Part shown: one piece after another, positions 32,645 through 45,018 of the stretch
How positions within the stretch are numbered: the stretch's first letter is position 1
Layout of the letters: every line of letters starts with the position of its first letter
NCBI GenBank assembly: GCA_000320545.1
Contig: ADNK01001325.1
Coordinates: 1-57,500 of the forward strand
DNA from: Bigelowiella natans CCMP2755
Lineage: Eukaryota > Cercozoa > Chlorarachniophyceae
Direction of reading: 5' to 3'
DNA: 57,500 bases
The notes under the pieces: model-generated
Database searches by the model: none
Told to the model about the DNA's origin: nothing
What the model saw: only the letters and a program-made list of their open reading frames with translations
Made by a program: the position numbers and the translations under genes

Positions 32645-32735
32645 ACCGCTGCTTTGCATAGCTACATACATCAGGATGACCGCTGAAAGTATAAAAAGTT
32701 TCAACTCATTCATTACATCTGTCTCACAAGATGCG
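32645..32735 (+). repeat. Dispersed repeat family, copy B
   Basis: GCTGCTTTGCATAG, CATCAGGATGACCGCTGAAAG, then TTTCAACTCATTCATTACATC. Same orientation as copy A, 231 bp away. Confidence 0.8.
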
Positions 32736-33082
32736 CTACGCGGTAACAAATCCAGAAATGTTGTAAGATGATTTGCGATGATTCGATGACACAATTCAAT
32801 TTCCTCAGATGCAAATTCTAAAATTGTCTTGATAGCCATAGTCATAACTAGATAAAATTGTCAAAACTATGTCCCTAGTGATTTTGGTGCGACAATTGGT
32901 TCGATACTAGCTACATCATTACGAATTACTTGCTACATGTTATCATTTACATACACACAGCGCAGCACTGGCAAAATTGAAACGTCTATTTATTTTTCTA
33001 ATATCATCAACTTTACATATTTTTATAAATAACCGAGAAGGTTCTAAGGATCTCTGGGTTTTTGTGTGAATATACCTTGATA

Positions 33083-33854
33083 TCATTTTGTGGATTTTAA
33101 GCTACTTGATTTGCTGCTTGCGGATTTCATGCTACTTGATTTGCCGGTTGCAGATTTTAAGCTACTTGATTTTCTGGTTGCTTTCAAGCTACTTGATTTG
33201 CTGGATGTTTTTTTGGGTGGAGGTTCTACATATTCAAGGATGGGTTCTCCAACCTTCTTAATATTGGCAACTTTGCACGGCAATCTAAACCTCGACGCGA
33301 GCACTATCTTGAATATCTTCGCGATGTTGATTGATTTTGAAGCAGAGCAAAATACTAACGAAGCTTTCATTGCTTTTGCGAATTTACGTGCCTAAACCAG
33401 AATAGAAAATGAATTCAAACAAGCGATAAAAGATCTAAAATACCTGTTTTGTCATTTCTTGCTTATGAGAAAGCTGCATCGTCGCAAAGTAATCGTACTT
33501 TGTACCAATAAGGAATGCTGTCGCTGTCTGTAAAAACCACAAATGATGCGTTTTATCTCATAGGTACCAAGTGGGAGGACCTGATTAAGTTTCCGGGCTT
33601 CCATATACCATTGTCGAACACTCGCTAATGTTGCAGGTCGTGAGAGATCGAACATGAACAGCAGAGCTACTGCTTCGTTGCAAACAAGAGGCATCATCTC
33701 CATATATTCTCTTTGGCCTGGGTAGATTGTATTTCAATCAATAAAACCTCTGAATCATTATCGAAGAAATATTACATATTTAGCACTGTCAAGTAAGTTT
33801 GAGCAAGCGAACCAACGAGTTTGATTAATATGTTTGTTATTATTACAACATACT

Positions 33855-33891
<37 letters not shown>

Positions 33892-34268
33892 TGTGTGTGT
33901 GTGATCATGAACGACGCTTATAACAAACAAAACTCCTGAATCCCATACCGGGAATATTAAATGGAAAATTGACAATGTTATCCATCAAACGAACCTCCCA
34001 GATCCCAAATTGAGAATGTGATCTCTGCGGTTTTGAGTTCTATCGTCTTCTCCATAAAGTTAACACCTGCAAAGGATAGTAAGTTCATCACTACCAATAC
34101 GGGGTTGTTGAAGTGATGAATAATACCAAGAGTTTGGATGTAATCCTCATTGAATTTTCCTTCGACATACTTCACCATGAGGCTGGTTTTTCCTATTTGT
34201 GGATCGCCAACCATGGCTACCTTAATCATGTGAGATTTTTTTTTCTTCCTGTTGATCGCTTGGGACAT
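33083..34268 (-). CDS. Spg1/Tem1-type small GTPase (5 exons, 247 aa)
   Basis: Exons: 34268-34127, 34066-33995, 33717-33581, 33527-33444, 33391-33083. The frame closes at 744 bases. G1 is GDPQIGKTS, G3 WDLGGQ, G4 GTKYD in place of the usual NKxD, and G5 CSASKSIN. GTKYD with the C-terminal GEPILEY is the signature of the Spg1/Tem1 group, the switch of the septation or mitotic-exit network in fungi and of related cytokinesis pathways elsewhere. After residue 210 comes a lineage-specific basic tail with repeated K-S-S-S-L/M-K units, with no C-terminal prenylation Cys. The fourth intron is 52 bases; the intron at 33718-33994 holds a GT run. Confidence 0.93.
33858..33903. repeat. (GT)n microsatellite in a Spg1-like intron
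   Basis: A GT run with a single ATG interruption, inside the intron between exons 2 and 3. Confidence 0.93.
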
Positions 34269-35092
34269 TGTGCTTTGTCACCTTTCAAAATCGATATTTC
34301 TTATCAAATCAGCCATGCATGTGCCGGTCTATTTTAGTTTAAGTTGCGGGAAGCAAGAAGGGATCTACATGTTGGTTCCTAACTTACGATCGTGTCTCTC
34401 GTCTAGTTTATCTTATCAGTTCGATAAACTCAAATTGGAAAATCAAGTGAGGAACGGGGAAAGAACGACAGGAGCAGGGGATGGAAGTAGAAAAGAAGAG
34501 GGAAGGGGGACCAACCAGGTTTGTGTTTTGGATCCTGCTTAAGATACAAAGTTCATGGTTTTATTCGGTAGTACATTCTATGATTCATTCGAATTCATCT
34601 TAGAGACATCATAAGAATACGTATTCCTTCAATAAATTCGAGTTACTTTTACATATATTTCTTCGGCTTCACTGTATCGCATCCAAAAATCTATCATGAT
34701 TTTTGTGGATTTGAGTATCGGGCATTGACGGGGATTCCCATATGCACGTGCCTGAGATAGTCCAGCTACTGGAAGAACAACAACAACTACTACAACAGGG
34801 TCAAACATCGTACGGTCGATGATGAAAACGACCGATTGTTATCATTATTGTTGCCAAGAAAGAAAGAAGAAAGAGAAGAGAAATCATGCAACCCCTTCCC
34901 TACTACTTACTATTGTAATCATTAACTGATCACTACTTATCATTATCTTCATCCTCCTCCTCCTACTCCATCGTCCATCGATCATTAATTGTACACGTTG
35001 AGTTGGTTGGAGTCGCAGCAGGTAAGTGCTCCCATAATGATCGATTTCCCTCTCTTACTGTTACGTTGTTGTTGTTGTAACCCACAGATCAG
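34269..35092. promoter_or_regulatory. Divergent upstream region of Spg1-like and small hydrophobic genes
   Basis: The promoters of the minus-strand GTPase and the plus-strand small protein should be here. A short open stretch starting at an ATG at 34742 (MHVPEIVQLLEEQQ) could be an upstream exon of the small protein, joining in phase to 35088, but I cannot decide. Otherwise AT-rich, without a domain. Confidence 0.45.
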
Positions 35093-35650
35093 ATGGGTAG
35101 CATCGAACGGAGAAGAAGATATGGGAGTGAAAACAGGATGCGGTTGCGCTTTCTTGTTATAACTTCACTCGCAGTTGTTGAAACTGTACGAATTTGGCTG
35201 CCAACGAGGTTTGATATGATTCCTAGTATTCGTTGACAGAGCACTTTCTCCTGACTTCTCCTTACGCAGGGCTACCGTTAAACATGAAAGGATAGGAGTA
35301 ACTCCAGGGGGGAATTACAATGGAGGTCTAGTTTTATTCCAATGAAGTCCCAGAATTTAAAATGATTTTTTTTAGGAGCCGGAGAGAGGGGAAACCTACT
35401 TCCACACGAAGGGAAAAGAATACTCAAGGTTTTGTTATGAATGTGGGCCAGATAGAATCAAATTTAAATTTTTATGTTAAACATAACAACCTTGAACCCA
35501 CCTATTACTATGTCTCAATCTCGGATGTGATTCTTTTATTACCAGAAAGCAACATCGCTTGGTCAAACTGTTGGAGCTGCCTATTACTTCGGATACTGGT
35601 TTGCAATTATCCAAGTGTTGTCCTCATTAGGAATTTATATCCCCTTATGA
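35093..35650 (+). CDS. Small two-helix membrane protein, unknown family (4 exons, 109 aa)
   Basis: Exons: 35093-35208, 35270-35325, 35376-35428, 35546-35650; the phases give 330 bases. The N-terminus is basic (IERRRRYG) followed by a short hydrophobic stretch (LVITSLAVV), so it could be a signal anchor or organelle-targeting segment. The C-terminal 25 residues are strongly hydrophobic and aromatic (AAYYFGYWFAII) and end IYIPL, as in a tail-anchored helix. I do not recognise the family. An upstream exon could extend the N-terminus. Confidence 0.65.
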
Positions 35651-35829
35651 TGTGACTGATTCTCCTGCCCTCTTACGAAAGAGATCAAGAGAATATTAAT
35701 AACTACAAGTAAGACAAAGTAGATCGGTGACACCATGATCCATTCATTCATTGATCCATCCATCCATCCATCCATCCATCCATTCACATATAGGGACCGT
35801 TCCCTCGGGGTTGTTGATATCGGAGGTAG
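35651..35829. other. Short intergenic stretch
   Basis: Contains an ATCC tetranucleotide run at about 35753-35785. The promoter or first exon of the TSEN54-like gene should be in or near this stretch, but I could not fix it. Confidence 0.4.
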
Positions 35830-35941
35830 GTACGGAGAGGTTTGGGATTTTCCACAAGAACAAAACACAACACGATACAGCAGACAAAGAGGAATATACC
35901 AACATCCATTGATACGTTTCTGGAAGTGGAGGCTCCCTTTC

Positions 35942-35992
<51 letters not shown>

Positions 35993-36683
35993 CAATACTG
36001 AAATTTTCATCACTTGCTTGGTTTCTTGCACTGGTGTGTGTCATCATTAAAGAGCAGCAGGGAAAGTTACTGGAAGGCATGGGCCATAGAATAGGCAATC
36101 GTCGGGTCATATGTAGTAGTAGTTCGTCGTACATATCTATTATCTATGCCAGCGGTTCCGTGTCACAGTACTTAATAAAAGCATTCATAAAAAAAATAAA
36201 AAATGGGAGATTGTTGATTATGGTGACTATAACAACGACGAAATTCACAGATCATAAATAATAGCAGTGCTGCTGGCGGTGTCAAATTTTCTCCGTTAAA
36301 CATTTACAGGTGTTGTTTCCCGAAGAGGCCTTTTTTCTAATTGAAAGAGGTAACATTTATATTTGTGTTTGTTAGCAGCATGATGAGGAACGTATGTACA
36401 GTCAGAATTTAGGGAAGAAGAAGAAGAAGAAAAGAAAGCATACATTCATATGAAGGAGGGATAATAAAGAAAAGATGAACAAATTGTTTTGTTTAACTTC
36501 CTGCTGCTTTAAAAGCCATCATCACTGCGTACTCAATTCATTTTGTTGGTGAATTTATTCCCCGTCGTCGATTTCTCTAACCAACATAACAAACACTACT
36601 ACTACTAGGTCTGATGGGTTGTGTCGCTGAGGATGGGGCCCTTATGTCAATTGATGACGTATAAATACTGAGATATAATATAA

Positions 36684-36717
<34 letters not shown>

Positions 36718-37215
36718 CATATATTTTCTTTTTTTTATTTTTGTGCTATCTTGTTCCTTTCGAATTCCTTTCTGCACTATCACTATTATTAGCAAATCTA
36801 CTGCTGCTGCTGTTGGTGCTGCTATTGCCTATATCTCTCTCTTCACTATTGCTACCATCCAATGGCAGAATATCTGGCTACATGACCTGTTGTTGCAAAT
36901 GATCTCACTACTTTAATAATACTAAACTACAAGAAATCAACCACCGTATCGCTGTTAGTTACTACTACTACTTCTTCTTCTTCTACTACTACTACTACTA
37001 TGAAAATGCAGATGTGTTATTGCTAAGCTTGACTCCACCTCCTTTCGAGGAATAATCTAGATATATGTATATTTTGACCTCCCTCCTCCTCCTGACTGCT
37101 ACTACTTAATTCATATCTGCATCGTACCTGCTTCAGGCTCGTGACTTCTTCTCCGAATTTGTTGAGGTGATACTTTAGAATAATGGCAAAAGAGTACAAG
37201 CGCTCCTCAGTAACT

Positions 37216-37248
<33 letters not shown>

Positions 37249-40117
37249 CTGATGGGCGAATTGGTGAAATAGAAACTATAATGCTACTGTGATATGGGCG
37301 AATTGGTGAAGAAATAGAAACTATGATGCTACTACTTTTAAATAATCCCTTCTTCCTAACCTTCTTCTATGAGTACAACAATCCAAAAATATACAACAAT
37401 AAAAGGTCGACGTGATGATAGTGTATCGAAAGGCGAAGTTGCAGGTAATAATCAAGAGGAAGAACGCTTTGTTAGAAATATTACAAGATTTTTGTAGTTT
37501 GTAACTCTACTACTACTACTACTACTACTACTACGCGTTATTTTCTTGATAAGGGGAGTCTATGATGACAGTAATAGTGTTAGTAGTAGTAGTTAATTGT
37601 TTAATAATTGTTCTTCACGGCTGCTTACATTGTTTAATCATTGTTCTTCACAGGGCTTACATGTGAGAAGGCCTAAAGGCAGGGAAATGGCACACCCCAT
37701 TGTAGCAAATTCCTCGGTCGGTCGGTCGGTTATTCAGTCGTGATCATTATAAGGAATATTGTTATTATAATTATATTTATTGATTGTTCATTGTAGTTAG
37801 ATGTGTCCCTCTTCGTCTGTTTGCCATAGGCAAAAGGCGAAGAGGAATAACCCTCTTGTTGTTGATGATGATAACTTTGGTAATATTGTGGCGCTGTTGT
37901 TGTATATGTTGTTCTTGTATCATGATCATCATCATTAACTATCATAGTTTCCTATCCACATATCGTTTGAGTTCTGGGATGAGCTTCCTCCCTCCACACG
38001 CGAAAGTAGTAGTAGTTGTAGTAAGAATAAGGCAGCACCAGCAGCACCAGCAGTAGCACCAGGCAATACAAGAGGCACAGCAGCAGCAGCACCACCACCA
38101 CCACAAAATGATCCTCATTATCCTCCTCCTCCTCCTCCTCCTCCTCCTCGATGTGCTGCGCTTGGTCTGCCTTACCCCTATCAACCGGGTGAGAGGAAAC
38201 CAAAAGCTGTTGTTGCAATACACCGCAGTCACGGTACACTACTACTGCTACAACTACAACTGCTGATCCTTTTATTATAATAACAATGTGCTTAACAATA
38301 ATAGCTACTGCTTTGAACAACGATAGAGTAGGATAATGCCAACTACTACGATAAAGTAGAGAAATAGTAACCGATCATGCATCATCCTGGTGTTTTCAGA
38401 GAACGTATTCAATCCACTTCTGCTAATATTGCATTGTCAAAAAAAGTCACCCGCATATAGGTGCTACTGCTGCTGCTTTTGTTGTCGTCGTCACTGTCTC
38501 TCTGTCTGTTAATCTGTCTGTTGTCACTTCTTTCACGTATATTAATCATCGCATTCTCTATCATTATTGCTTTCATCATTGTTCATAGATAACGTTACCC
38601 ATGCACCCATGGCTTACACGAGGGACTTATGTCCGATAAATCTTGTGCACGCCGTAACGTACGATTACTCTTCAACTCTAGTAGTAGTAGTAGTTGTAGT
38701 AGTAGGTAGTAGTAGTAGTAGTAGTAGTAGTAGTATTTAGTAGCAATGTAGAATTACAACTTTTTCAAGTATAGTAGTAGCTACAGTAGCAGCATCACCA
38801 ACATCAGTACATACGACGACGATGTTGTGCTGCTACTGCTTCTGCTGTTCACACAAGGAGGACCAAATGCTTTAAAGAAACAAGCAAAATACTGTTGTGA
38901 AAACTGCCGCCTTACAATTCAAACAATGCGTCCTTCAAATTCTCCTGATGCTGCCTCTGCTACTACTACTTCCACCGCTACTGCTACTGCTGCTAATGTT
39001 TATTTTAAGTGTTAAGAAGTAATAGTAGTAGTAGTAGTAGTAGTAGTAGTCTTGAGTGACGATGAGTATTACTAAAACATCAACTAGCTGGCAATTCATT
39101 ATGATCGTTGTCTCTGAAAGATATAGAAAGACGGCAATTTTATCAACGTTTTTGCGGTCTCCATCGTCTTTATCTTTCTACAAGAGCACTGGAAGAGATC
39201 ATGAAGATTGAATAGATATATTTGTCAGTGAATGCTAATTTTAGTGCTAATGGTTTTGCAGAACGAACGAAGACGCCCATTTCTTGGAGTTTCACAACTC
39301 TAATATAATGAAATATCTGGTGGGCCTCCTTACACGTATAAAAATTCATCTTATTATTGCGTAAACTAGGTTCTCATCATGTGAATATGCTTAATCTCAA
39401 CACTTACTTATTTGATGATGATGATGATGATGATGATCATCTGCCTTGTTTTTCTTTTATTCGTGCTGGGGACAGGGGCAGCAAGCGTCGTCGTCGTCGC
39501 AATACAAGTCTCAGCAGCAGCAGCAGCAACAACAGGCTCTCGATAGTCTTGTTCGAGATCGTGTTTCAGAGGACAAACAGCTGATAGAATAGTAAACTTG
39601 ATTATCTTCAGTTTCATAAGAAGAAGAAAAAAAAAAGGAAGAAGAAGAAGAAATTTTATTTTCCATCATACGTCTGAAGGATTGCTTCAACGGCTCAATT
39701 TATGTGCTGACTCTCTCTGTGTGTATATATATGTGTGTGTGTGTGTGTGTTTCAGCGAGGAGGACGATAACTATGACATCTTCAAACCTCGGTAAATATT
39801 ACCTCGGTTACACAACTATAGACGAATGTTTATACAAAAATTTTACATGGTGTCTCCGATTTTGTGAAGATTAGAGAACCGATTGTTGATGAGCTTTGAT
39901 ACTGTTACTTTCTCTGTGATCGATCGACAGCACCAAATGGCCACCAGATCCTGAGGAGTGCCACCCCGATTTTCCGAACATTCCGTATAAGAAACCTGGT
40001 GAGCCGTATTACAAATACGGTTCGGAAAAGGAAACGAAAGCTTTTTTAAGTGCTTTACGAGACGGTCTTACATGGGATTCTTACGGAAAAAAAAGGCATG
40101 ATGATGTCGCAAGATGA
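35830..40117 (+). CDS. TSEN54: tRNA-splicing endonuclease subunit SEN54-like protein (about 12 exons, 5' end unresolved)
   Basis: Secure exons: up to about 36101, 36310-36349, 36609-36658, 37137-37166, 37406-37444, 37654 to about 37701, 37948-38188, 38858 to about 39000, 39262-39319, 39476-39591, 39756-39791, 39931-40117. The spliced N-terminal part reads QGKLLEGMG, VLFPEEAFFLIERG, GALMSIDD, MIVYRKAKLQGLHVRRP, the SEN54 pattern (EEAl.LiErG, then VY.hLk..Gy.V.Rp). The C-terminus has YDIFKP and HPDFPNIPY, matching the SEN54 tail. SEN54 is a structural subunit of the nuclear enzyme that cuts introns from pre-tRNAs. Between the halves lie Ala/Pro-rich, poly-Pro and poly-Gln low-complexity exons and a CCENC motif. 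The exon between about 39000 and 39262 and the first exons are unresolved. Confidence 0.7.
37252..37335 (+). repeat. 42-bp tandem duplication in a SEN54-like intron
   Basis: Two units starting ATGGGCGAATTGGTGAA and ending ATGCTACT, with one GAA insertion and a few substitutions between them. Confidence 0.92.
37597..37661 (+). repeat. 33-bp tandem duplication spanning a splice acceptor
   Basis: Units TTGTTTAATAATTGTTC... (37597-37629) and TTGTTTAATCATTGTTC... (37630-37661). The second contains the CACAG acceptor and first bases of the exon at 37654. The first has CACGG in place of CACAG, so its acceptor is dead. Confidence 0.92.
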
Positions 40118-40162
40118 AATACATATGAGGACCGTCTATATCGTATTCGATATCATTGCTGC

Positions 40163-40205
<43 letters not shown>

Positions 40206-41176
40206 CAAATAGATATAACATAAGCTTTGTAGCCGCAGCATTGCACAGCCTCATTAGGATGGATGACATCACTGAAAAGATTTAATCAACTCATTACATC
40301 CGTCTTACATGAGTACACAAGCATGTGTGCTAGCGTGTGTGCACATGCATGTGCTGTGGATGTAACGAATGAACAAAATGCGTTTTGTCAACAGTCATCC
40401 TTATGGGTACATGTTCATGTGCATGAGACGCATGGATGAGGGCACAAGAGTGTTGGCTGCGCGCAACCAATGGAACTCGAACACTGGGGCGGAGCAGTCG
40501 AATCCAGCAGCAAATTGCTGGATTGCAGCAGACTAGCAGAGCTCTAGAGCTGGTCAACACATGCAAATGTCAAGTGTCGATACGCTGTTGCATTGCTAGA
40601 TTGGAGGCACATCAGAGGCATGTTCGAGGGGCCATTCTCCTGGAGCAATCTAGCAATTTTCAGCTTCAAGCACCGCGCGGTCAAGCTGGCATGCTGGTAT
40701 GCGCTCTAGCTCTACCGCTAAATGCATATCACGGGCACCAAAATCACTGCTCGAGCACATCATGATCAAATGAAAAATTTTAGATTTCGATCATGATGGG
40801 AAAAGTTATGAAATTAAATTGCATCTGTCTAGCTGTGGGCTCAATTCCCGCCAGCTCTAGAGCTGTGCGCGTAGGATAAACTATCAGGCTAGCAAGCTTG
40901 CATACGCATGCATTCCACACTCAATCGCGTCGCCCTAGCTAGCTAGTGCTACGCTGATGAGAAATATTGGCGTGGGGCACACGCCACGGGTCAGATGTAC
41001 CGCGCATGTTAGATTTAAACACACGCCATGCAGTGTGTCATCATTGTGCATGATGTCTGTGCTGCTACACGCTACGACAAACGAGCGTCGGCAGAGGCGT
41101 CGCTAAGCGAATAGATTATCCGATATGGTCGAACAACGTCGACGATCCATCATTTTGTGCGAAGTATGTCTTTCAG
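40118..41176. other. Convergent intergenic block
   Basis: A TA microsatellite at 40168-40204 separates the SEN54-like stop region from a CTAG/CATGC-rich block (about 40215-41110). The block contains copy C of the dispersed repeat. No gene is supported. Confidence 0.6.
40229..40312 (+). repeat. Dispersed repeat family, copy C
   Basis: GTAGCCGCAGCATTGCACAGC, CATTAGGATGGATGAC, CTGAAAAGATTTAATC, then CTCATTACATCCGTC. Closest to copies A and B in its 3' half. Confidence 0.8.
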
Positions 41177-41721
41177 TTAGGCGTGACGTGTTCCTTCTTT
41201 TGGACACTCGACTTGAACCATACACAACCCGTCGCTGCGTTTGTTGAAATTGCCTGACCAAATTGTGGAATCATCACTCAAGTTAGTCTTCAGATTTCAT
41301 AGCCATCCTTATTGTCATGACCTATATGTGTATCCATCCGGCCTTAAGCATTCATTTTCCATCTTACGCATTAATGAGACCACAAGGTCCATTCTAGAAA
41401 TGAACCAGATAATTATTACTCCAGTAAAATTACGATAACACTCTCTTAAAATCTTACCTTCTTGCTTTTCCACAAGCACTGTATAGCAACAATAGACATA
41501 TGTAGACATGTAGATTTATTTAGATAAGGATAATTTGACAGAAGACGATGATGAAGAAGAAGAAAAAGTTTCATAAGTAGGAAAAACAAAATTGATTCAT
41601 ATACCGTAGCTTGATGTATCATCGGCTTAACATTGACGACAATCAAAATTATGACTCTCGTCTAAAACCATTTGAGTTGTAAACGATTTAGCGGGTAACA
41701 TGTATTTAGTGCTAGTAGTGC

Positions 41722-41753
<32 letters not shown>

Positions 41754-42947
41754 CCTAATGGCAGAATTAAAAATTCGCACCGTTGGATTGACGTCGTTTG
41801 CGGTTCCCTCATGAGAGTCATACATAGCGTGCAAAATATCCTGAAGAACAAATGATAGGTTTCATCGCTTCTTTTTCACAGTTAAAGTAGTAAATACTGC
41901 ACACACACGATATGAAAATGTATTGGAGGAAGAAACTACCATAGCAAATCTCCATTGAGCAGCTTCTTCACTTATAGACATAAGACGAGTGTAGGTTGTT
42001 AAGTCGCGGGGGACCTAAATTCAGGAAAAATCAGCCAGATTATAACAGTAAGTAGCGGTGCCAACGTGAATGTTGTTGTTGTTGATGTTGATGATGATGA
42101 TGATGATGATGGTAATGATGGCGGTGGTGGTGGGTGTTTGTCGATATAGACAACACCAAGGTGATGTTCTCTATCATTGGATTAAAGAATACTGAGATCA
42201 TAACCATCCCAACATAAAGATGAGCACCTTATCTTTCCTCATACGTGCAAACGCCCTCAGAGATTTCATCCAATACTTCTTCTGTCGAAATGCAGTGAGC
42301 TGTCAAGTAAAAACAATTGTTAAAATAGCACAGGTCGTCATAATCTTCAATCAATGGAAGGGCTACACGAGTCGTCAAGGGGGATAACAAGTAAATAATA
42401 CAGCACGATGGTTTACTACTTACCAGGGTGTTGTAAGCCAGAGTGTTTGGTTTCAAAACTGTATTGTTGGTCGCCATCCCCTCTTTTTTCATTTTGTTGA
42501 AGATTTGTATTGCTTGTAAGGATTGGTTAGCCCTTGTCATTGCACACATCACCGTGGTGTATGAAACAACATCTGGTTGGACTGATTGGTTCATTTAATG
42601 ATTGATTGATTAATATATTGAGTGAATAAATAAAGACTGCGCTGCTGCTTGCAAACATTGCTCGTTACAATATCATCGCATCTTCAAATCATCCATGAAA
42701 GATAAACGACTAGAGAAAAAATTACACGCATTACAATGTTTATCTCGCTGGAACTCGTGTAGTAGGTTTAATGCTTGCTCCCAGGTGTGAGCATGGGCAT
42801 GGGCGCTCAGCATGACATTATACACAACAGTTGTGCGATGTATTCCAGAAGAAGAAGAAGACTCCATGCTCTCAAAAATCTGACGTGTTGATGTTGAATT
42901 AAATGAAGCAATAAATACTCGCATTTAAGAAGCAGAGCTGACTCATA

Positions 42948-42989
<42 letters not shown>

Positions 42990-44697
42990 AAATATATTAT
43001 CTCAACCCTTTTGACTAATCCAATTGCTTAGACATAGCAATAGTGGAAGAAGAAGAACTTATGCGAGCACAGAACAACTTTCTCGATTTCGTTGGATTTA
43101 TGATCCTTACAATAGCTTCTACCAATGAAACGAAACGACGATAACATTCACAATACTACTACTACTACTACTACTCCTATTCCTACTACTGCTACTTTTA
43201 GTTGTTGATTTCCTTTTTCAGAAGCAGTTTCATTATCACCATTATCACTATGATCATCACCATCATCACCTGAGATGCCTTCCTGACTTGTCCTGCTCTT
43301 GCGAGGGCTGTAAGGATGTATTTGAAGGTATGTAAGTCTGGCCTGACAGAAGTCCTTCTCATGTGCGACCACGTTATCAAAGCCTTGGTCCAATTGCCCT
43401 TGCAACGATAAGTAAAACAACATCAAAGAAGAAGAACAAGATGTTATTAAGAATCTATCAAGTGAGTAGCAGTAGTAGTAGTAGTAGTAGTACATTTGAA
43501 TTAGTAATGGGTGGTTGCAAATTTCTGATTATTCGAAGATGATATTAAAAAAGTTGTAATAATATATCACGCACTACAAGATCTATCAATACGTTTTCTG
43601 CCAATTGCCGTATTTGGTTGTTGTACTGCAGAGTAGTTGTCTTTATTATTCTCTTTTTATTATTCTCTTTATTGTCCACGTGGTCGTGATAATCTTGTGC
43701 TTTTATTGTTCCTCTGTGGCGAGGAGGGGGAGAAGGAGAAGGTATTATGACATTATCTTCTGATTCTCCATCATATAGCGGCGGTGCTACTTCTTCAGCT
43801 CGAAAACCACGGCTGCCTCTGCCACTACGACTAACGTCAGCAGCTTGATGATGATGATGATGTTGCTCTTTTTGCTGCCAGTGCCGGTGTGTTGATGCTG
43901 TTTCTGCCTCCGCTATATATGGGTGTTGTTGTTGTAATATTCCAGTAACCACTAACCCCTTCCCTTTCCTTTGTTGCTCTTGTTGTTCTTTAAAACATTC
44001 TATCATGGCTAAAGCTGGGTGAGTAGTAATCTGAGTTATGAAATGCAGTAGTAACTAATTGCTTCCTTGTATAATTATTCTCTTGTATTGATTCTATTGG
44101 GATTTATTTTGCTGTTTTTATCGTCTTCATTACCATATATACATAATATGTGCACACCAAGAATGTGAAAATAATCTCTTCTTTCTTCATCCTTTTCATA
44201 ATACATCTACCTGTTCACAATCTTCTTCATTTTCTTTGTAATCTGCAGAATTGAGTAGAGGGTTCTTTGTTTTCTTCCGGCTGCGATTTCTGTGTTAGTT
44301 GGTGTTGACATTATTCAAGGTTTTCAGGCCTAGTTTGTTACGTATCTTCAACTTCAAGGTTCAGAAGTAGTAGTAGTAGTAGTAGTAGTAGTTACATGCT
44401 TGATATCTGCCTATGACCACCTACCTTTTTATCATAAACTCACCATCAGCGGTGCCTCTCTCGTGAGATTTGTACAAATGACTATCCAGACTCAACGGTG
44501 GTTTAGCATGGCAGGAGGAAGGAGAAAGACAAGAAAGTAATTGGAGAACGAAGAGGGATACCACAATCGCCATTAAACCATTCACTGCGGTCTGCTTGGA
44601 AACCTCGTTGTGGAGGCTTGCTGCTTGGCTTAAAGATGTTTATGGGATTGTTATCATCTGCCGACCCTCCTTTGACAGTTTTATATTCGTTAGGCAT
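41177..44697 (-). CDS. Pentatricopeptide-repeat (PPR) protein, 3' exons secure, 5' end unresolved
   Basis: Secure exons: 44289-44211, 44030-43593, 43398-43270, 42879-42735, 42581-42424, 42299-42228, 42014-41940, 41840-41755, 41393-41322, 41234-41177, all in phase. From the Met at 44006 this gives 402 residues. Successive degenerate 35-residue helical pairs include LAMIECFKEQ, ALITWSHMRR with RPDLHTFKYIL, VVYNVMLSA, QPDVVSYTTVM with KPNTLAYNTL, and MRKMENECLRPDGYTY. PPR proteins bind organelle RNA in mitochondria or plastids. A His/Gln- and Ser-rich spacer splits the first repeats. A further start at 44697 (MPNEYKTVK) is likely to be the first exon; linking exons between 44289 and 44697 are short and unclear, perhaps including an 11-base exon. 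Confidence 0.85.
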
Positions 44698-44716
44698 GCA
44701 GGTCACCTCATCACAA

Positions 44717-44762
<46 letters not shown>

Positions 44763-44942
44763 TCTCTCTCTGCAAGACACAAATGCGAAAAATTAAACAG
44801 TACTGTCATGACCTAACTACGATCAGAAGTGCGTGTTTGGTTGACGACAGTTGGGGTGATCTTCTCCATTTGTTCTGTTTCCGTCCTCAGCTTAGTGAAG
44901 TCGCATCCTTGACTGCTCTTCGAGCACAAGATGCTTCCATTC

Positions 44943-45018
<76 letters not shown>
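44943..45018. repeat. (TTG)25 microsatellite
   Basis: About 25 uninterrupted TTG units, the longest perfect triplet run in the window. It sits near the edge between gene-texture and block-texture DNA. Confidence 0.97.

Larger units (their letters stand above)
31368..33082. other. Convergent intergenic block with dispersed repeats
   Basis: CTAGCTAG and CATGC words are dense between about 31480 and 32960, and triplet runs are absent. It holds two copies of the dispersed repeat (32414-32500 and 32645-32735). No gene is supported. Confidence 0.65.
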
